Made by a program: the position numbers and the translations under genes. 15,797 bases of DNA from an uncultured Bacillus sp. (GTDB lineage: Bacteria; Bacillota; Bacilli; Bacillales; Cytobacillaceae): NCBI GenBank assembly GCA_937894355.1, contig CALCRD010000167.1, forward strand, positions 1 through 15,797, given 5' to 3'. The notes under the pieces were generated by a model. That model did no database searches, was not told the origin of the DNA, and worked only from the letters and a program-made list of their open reading frames with translations. Below are positions 13,938-15,797 of the stretch, in pieces; position 1 is the stretch's first letter; every line of letters begins with the position of its first letter.

Positions 13938-14786
13938 ATGAAAGCAGTACTTTACATTTGTCATGGAAGCCGTGTACAACAGGCACAGGACCAAGCTGTA
14001 GACTTTATTCGCAGTTGCATGTCCGAAAATCTCGCTCCTATCCAAGAGTATTGTTTTCTTGAATTGGCTTCTCCAACAATTGAAGCGGGTTTTATGGAAT
14101 GTGTCGCAAAAGGTGCAACTGAAATTATTGCCATCCCAGTTTTATTGCTTACGGCGGGTCATGCCAAGACTGACATCCCAAACGAAATAGCTAGATTGAG
14201 TAGTCTTTTTCCAGATATAAAAATCAAGTATGGAAAACCTATTGGTGTCCATCCAGCCATCACCGATATTCTCGTTCAACGGATAGTAGAAACGAACCAT
14301 AAATTGAGTAAAGATGCGTTGATTTTATTGGTAGGAAGAGGTAGTAGCGATCAGGCAGTGGTAGCAGATTTAACGGAAATTGTTGATATGTTAAAGCGAC
14401 GCCTAGGATTAAGGGTAGAAGCTTGTTTTCTAACTGCAGCAAAACCTAGTTTGGAAACAGCTTTGCAATTTGCGCAAAAAAGTCATTCGCAGCAAATTTA
14501 TGTGATTCCCTATTTATTGTTTAGCGGTATATTAATGAAAAAGGTGAAAAAAATGATCAGTCAGGAAGTGGTTCCGACCGAGCAGAGCCACCAAATAATC
14601 TTATGCCGGCATTTAGGGTATCATCCGATCATGAAAAAAATTGTTTATGACCGAGTACAAAGAGCAACCGCTATTAATAGGGCAAAGGAACCAAACTTAT
14701 ATGAGGTAATTGAAGCACTAGACAAAGTAAAAGAAGTTTTCGAAAACCAAAAACCCTCGGATTTCCTCAGTATTAATGTTTTATAA
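13938..14786 (+). CDS. sirB: SirB, sirohydrochlorin ferrochelatase
   Basis: A 282-residue protein made of two CbiX-like halves. The N-terminal half holds the metal-binding His9 in ICHGSR and His75 in LTAGHAKTDIP. The C-terminal half starts near residue 128 (LILLVGRGSSDQ) and lacks the matching His motif, as in other long SirB/CbiX forms. It inserts ferrous iron into sirohydrochlorin to make siroheme. AGCGAGGT, inside the end of sumT, serves as ribosome site. The B. subtilis protein is about 261 residues. Cobalt chelation (CbiX) is the alternative, but the operon points to iron. Confidence 0.9.
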   Translation: MKAVLYICHGSRVQQAQDQAVDFIRSCMSENLAPIQEYCFLELASPTIEAGFMECVAKGATEIIAIPVLLLTAGHAKTDIPNEIARLSSLFPDIKIKYGKPIGVHPAITDILVQRIVETNHKLSKDALILLVGRGSSDQAVVADLTEIVDMLKRRLGLRVEACFLTAAKPSLETALQFAQKSHSQQIYVIPYLLFSGILMKKVKKMISQEVVPTEQSHQIILCRHLGYHPIMKKIVYDRVQRATAINRAKEPNLYEVIEALDKVKEVFENQKPSDFLSINVL

Positions 14787-14826
14787 AAGCGCATGATTTC
14801 TCCAAAAAGAGAATCTGTGCTTTTTT
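14785..14826 (+). terminator. Terminator of the sulfate operon
   Basis: An imperfect stem runs from AAAAGC (14785-14790) to GTGCTTTTTT (14817-14826), with GATTTCTC and GAGAATC near the loop. It overlaps the sirB stop codon and ends in a T-run. No later cys gene follows. Confidence 0.75.
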
Positions 14827-14857
14827 AGCTTGTACAAAAGGTTATTATCTAAAAATC

Positions 14858-15001
14858 CTACCTTTTAATTTCCTGGAAAAAGATTACGGCAAATAGGGCA
14901 AATTCGGTGAGTCCTCCATATACAAATGGCCAATTTTGGGTGAAATGTCCGATGATGAATATTGGTATGATGGCAATTCCGATTTTTATAAGCTTTTTCA
15001 A
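14858..15001 (-). CDS. Small 47-residue membrane protein, TTG start
   Basis: On the minus strand GAGGAGA (complement of 15008-15014) lies 6 bases before a TTG that opens a 47-codon frame. The product starts MKKLIKIGIAIIPIFIIGHF, then TQNWPFVYGG, then LTEFALFAVIFFQEIKR. This is two short hydrophobic helices with a polar turn between them and basic ends, so a tiny inner-membrane protein. No ATG is available nearby in frame. The family is not recognised and no function is assigned. It faces the 15172 gene and converges with the sulfate operon. The plus-strand 62-codon frame across the same bases has no comparable signals. Confidence 0.65.
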   Translation of the reverse strand: MKKLIKIGIAIIPIFIIGHFTQNWPFVYGGLTEFALFAVIFFQEIKR

Positions 15002-15171
15002 AAAAATTCTCCTCACTTTCACTACAAAATACATTCAACAGAAAAAATGTCTTACCATTAATGTTTGGAACTTTAGGATTAATTATCCTGACTAAAACAA
15101 AGTGTTAAGGAAAATAATTAGGAGGTAGGCGTTAAGATCACTAAAGTAATGGTTAATTTGGAGGCGTTAAA

Positions 15172-15795
15172 ATGATAAAGAAAATACTCCTGTCAATGGT
15201 AATCATGTTTCTATCACTGCCAGCGTTTTCGCAAGCTCAGATTAAAACGTTTAAAGAGCCACCATTTGAATTTTATAAAGTTTATAAAGGAGATTCATTT
15301 TGGTTTATTGCTCAACGATATGGACTTGATTACAAGCAACTTATGGCTTTAAATCCAAATGTTCAGCCATTGAACATGCATGTCGGAGAGATCATCCGCT
15401 TAAAAGCTTCTGCTTCAAGTCCTAATTCCTTTGAAGATCAGGTAGCAAAGCTGGTGAATGCAGAAAGAGCGAAGAATGGTTTAGCCCCGCTTACACATAG
15501 AGCGGATTTAAAAAGTGTCGCTCAAAAAAAAGCACAGGATATGATTAATTCAAATTATTTTTCACATACAAGTCCCAACTACGGTTCGCCATTTGATATG
15601 TTAAAAACTTTTGGAATTTCCTATTCAGCAGCAGGGGAAAACATTGCCAAAGGACAAACCACACCACAAGAGGTTATGAATTCTTGGATGAATTCGTCAG
15701 GTCACAGAGCTAACATATTAAATTCAAGTTACAATTGTATCGGTGTGGGTTTTTATCACGGAGCATGGGTGCAAATGTTCATAAAATCTAGGTGA
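15172..15795 (+). CDS. Secreted LysM-CAP domain protein (YkwD-like)
   Basis: A 207-residue exported protein. Residues 1 to about 22 are a signal peptide (KK, hydrophobic run, AFSQA). Residues 33-78 form a LysM peptidoglycan-binding domain (FYKVYKGDSFWFIAQRYG, then NPN and VGEIIRL). Residues 86-207 form a CAP/SCP domain with the expected cavity residues His132 (FSHTSP), Glu156 (GENIA) and His178 (SGHRANIL). It resembles the B. subtilis YkwD/YlbC group, whose biochemical activity is not settled; some members act at the spore or cell surface. The frame ends with TGA two bases before the window edge. GGAGG lies 7 bases before the ATG. A promoter is not obvious. Confidence 0.9.
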   Translation: MIKKILLSMVIMFLSLPAFSQAQIKTFKEPPFEFYKVYKGDSFWFIAQRYGLDYKQLMALNPNVQPLNMHVGEIIRLKASASSPNSFEDQVAKLVNAERAKNGLAPLTHRADLKSVAQKKAQDMINSNYFSHTSPNYGSPFDMLKTFGISYSAAGENIAKGQTTPQEVMNSWMNSSGHRANILNSSYNCIGVGFYHGAWVQMFIKSR

Positions 15796-15797
15796 TA

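Noticed and set aside
14907..15095. Plus-strand 62-codon frame
   Set aside because: No ribosome site, and it covers the minus-strand membrane protein, which has better signals.
1..15797. CRISPR array, insertion sequence or phage genes
   Set aside because: No set of regularly spaced direct repeats, transposase, integrase or structural phage protein is visible.

Overview
The window is AT-rich and fully bacterial. Its gene content (SinR/SinI, SipW, TasA and a cysH-cysP-sat-cysC sulfate operon), strong AGGAGG-type ribosome sites and TTG/GTG starts point to a Bacillaceae member (Bacillus or a close relative). I cannot fix the species from sequence alone.

Layout. (1) 1-2415: the tail of a probable dispersed intergenic repeat, a B12-binding/radical SAM protein, then a 53-residue small protein with its own extended -10 promoter, a foldable leader and an intrinsic terminator. 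(2) 2476-6378: a compact biofilm-matrix module. sinR (minus strand) faces away from a plus-strand operon of a short TapA-like protein, the ER-type signal peptidase SipW, the fibre protein TasA and a sortase-signal (LPKTA) surface protein. A SinI-like antirepressor, not previously captured by simple ORF length cut-offs, lies at the far end. The sinR/tapA intergenic region carries five 16-bp GTTC-N8-GAAC-type inverted repeats placed over both promoters. (3) 6506-7348: an orphan YlmA/ModF-type ABC ATPase followed by a perfect 55-nt GC-rich palindrome. (4) 7428-14826: an eight-gene assimilatory sulfate reduction operon: cysH, cysP, sat, cysC, a siroheme/4Fe-4S sulfite (nitrite) reductase, a DUF3906-like small protein, sumT and sirB, with a promoter at one end and a terminator at the other. 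(5) 14858-15795: a 47-residue membrane protein on the minus strand with a TTG start, then a secreted LysM-CAP (YkwD-like) protein.

How the genes work together. In region 2, SinR would repress the matrix operon (and perhaps itself) through the repeated operators, and SinI would relieve this by binding the SinR C-terminal domain. SipW would mature TasA and probably the TapA-like protein, while the LPKTA protein offers a covalent wall attachment that classical tapA-sipW-tasA loci lack. In region 4, CysP imports sulfate, Sat makes APS, CysC can make PAPS, CysH reduces APS/PAPS to sulfite, and the siroheme reductase makes sulfide, with SumT and SirB supplying siroheme. The precorrin-2 dehydrogenase step (SirC) is not encoded here.

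The most noteworthy signals are the SinI gene detached from sinR, the operator array, the sortase-anchored protein in the TasA operon, the leader of the 53-residue gene, and the perfect palindrome. No CRISPR array, rRNA, tRNA, transposase gene or phage gene is visible.
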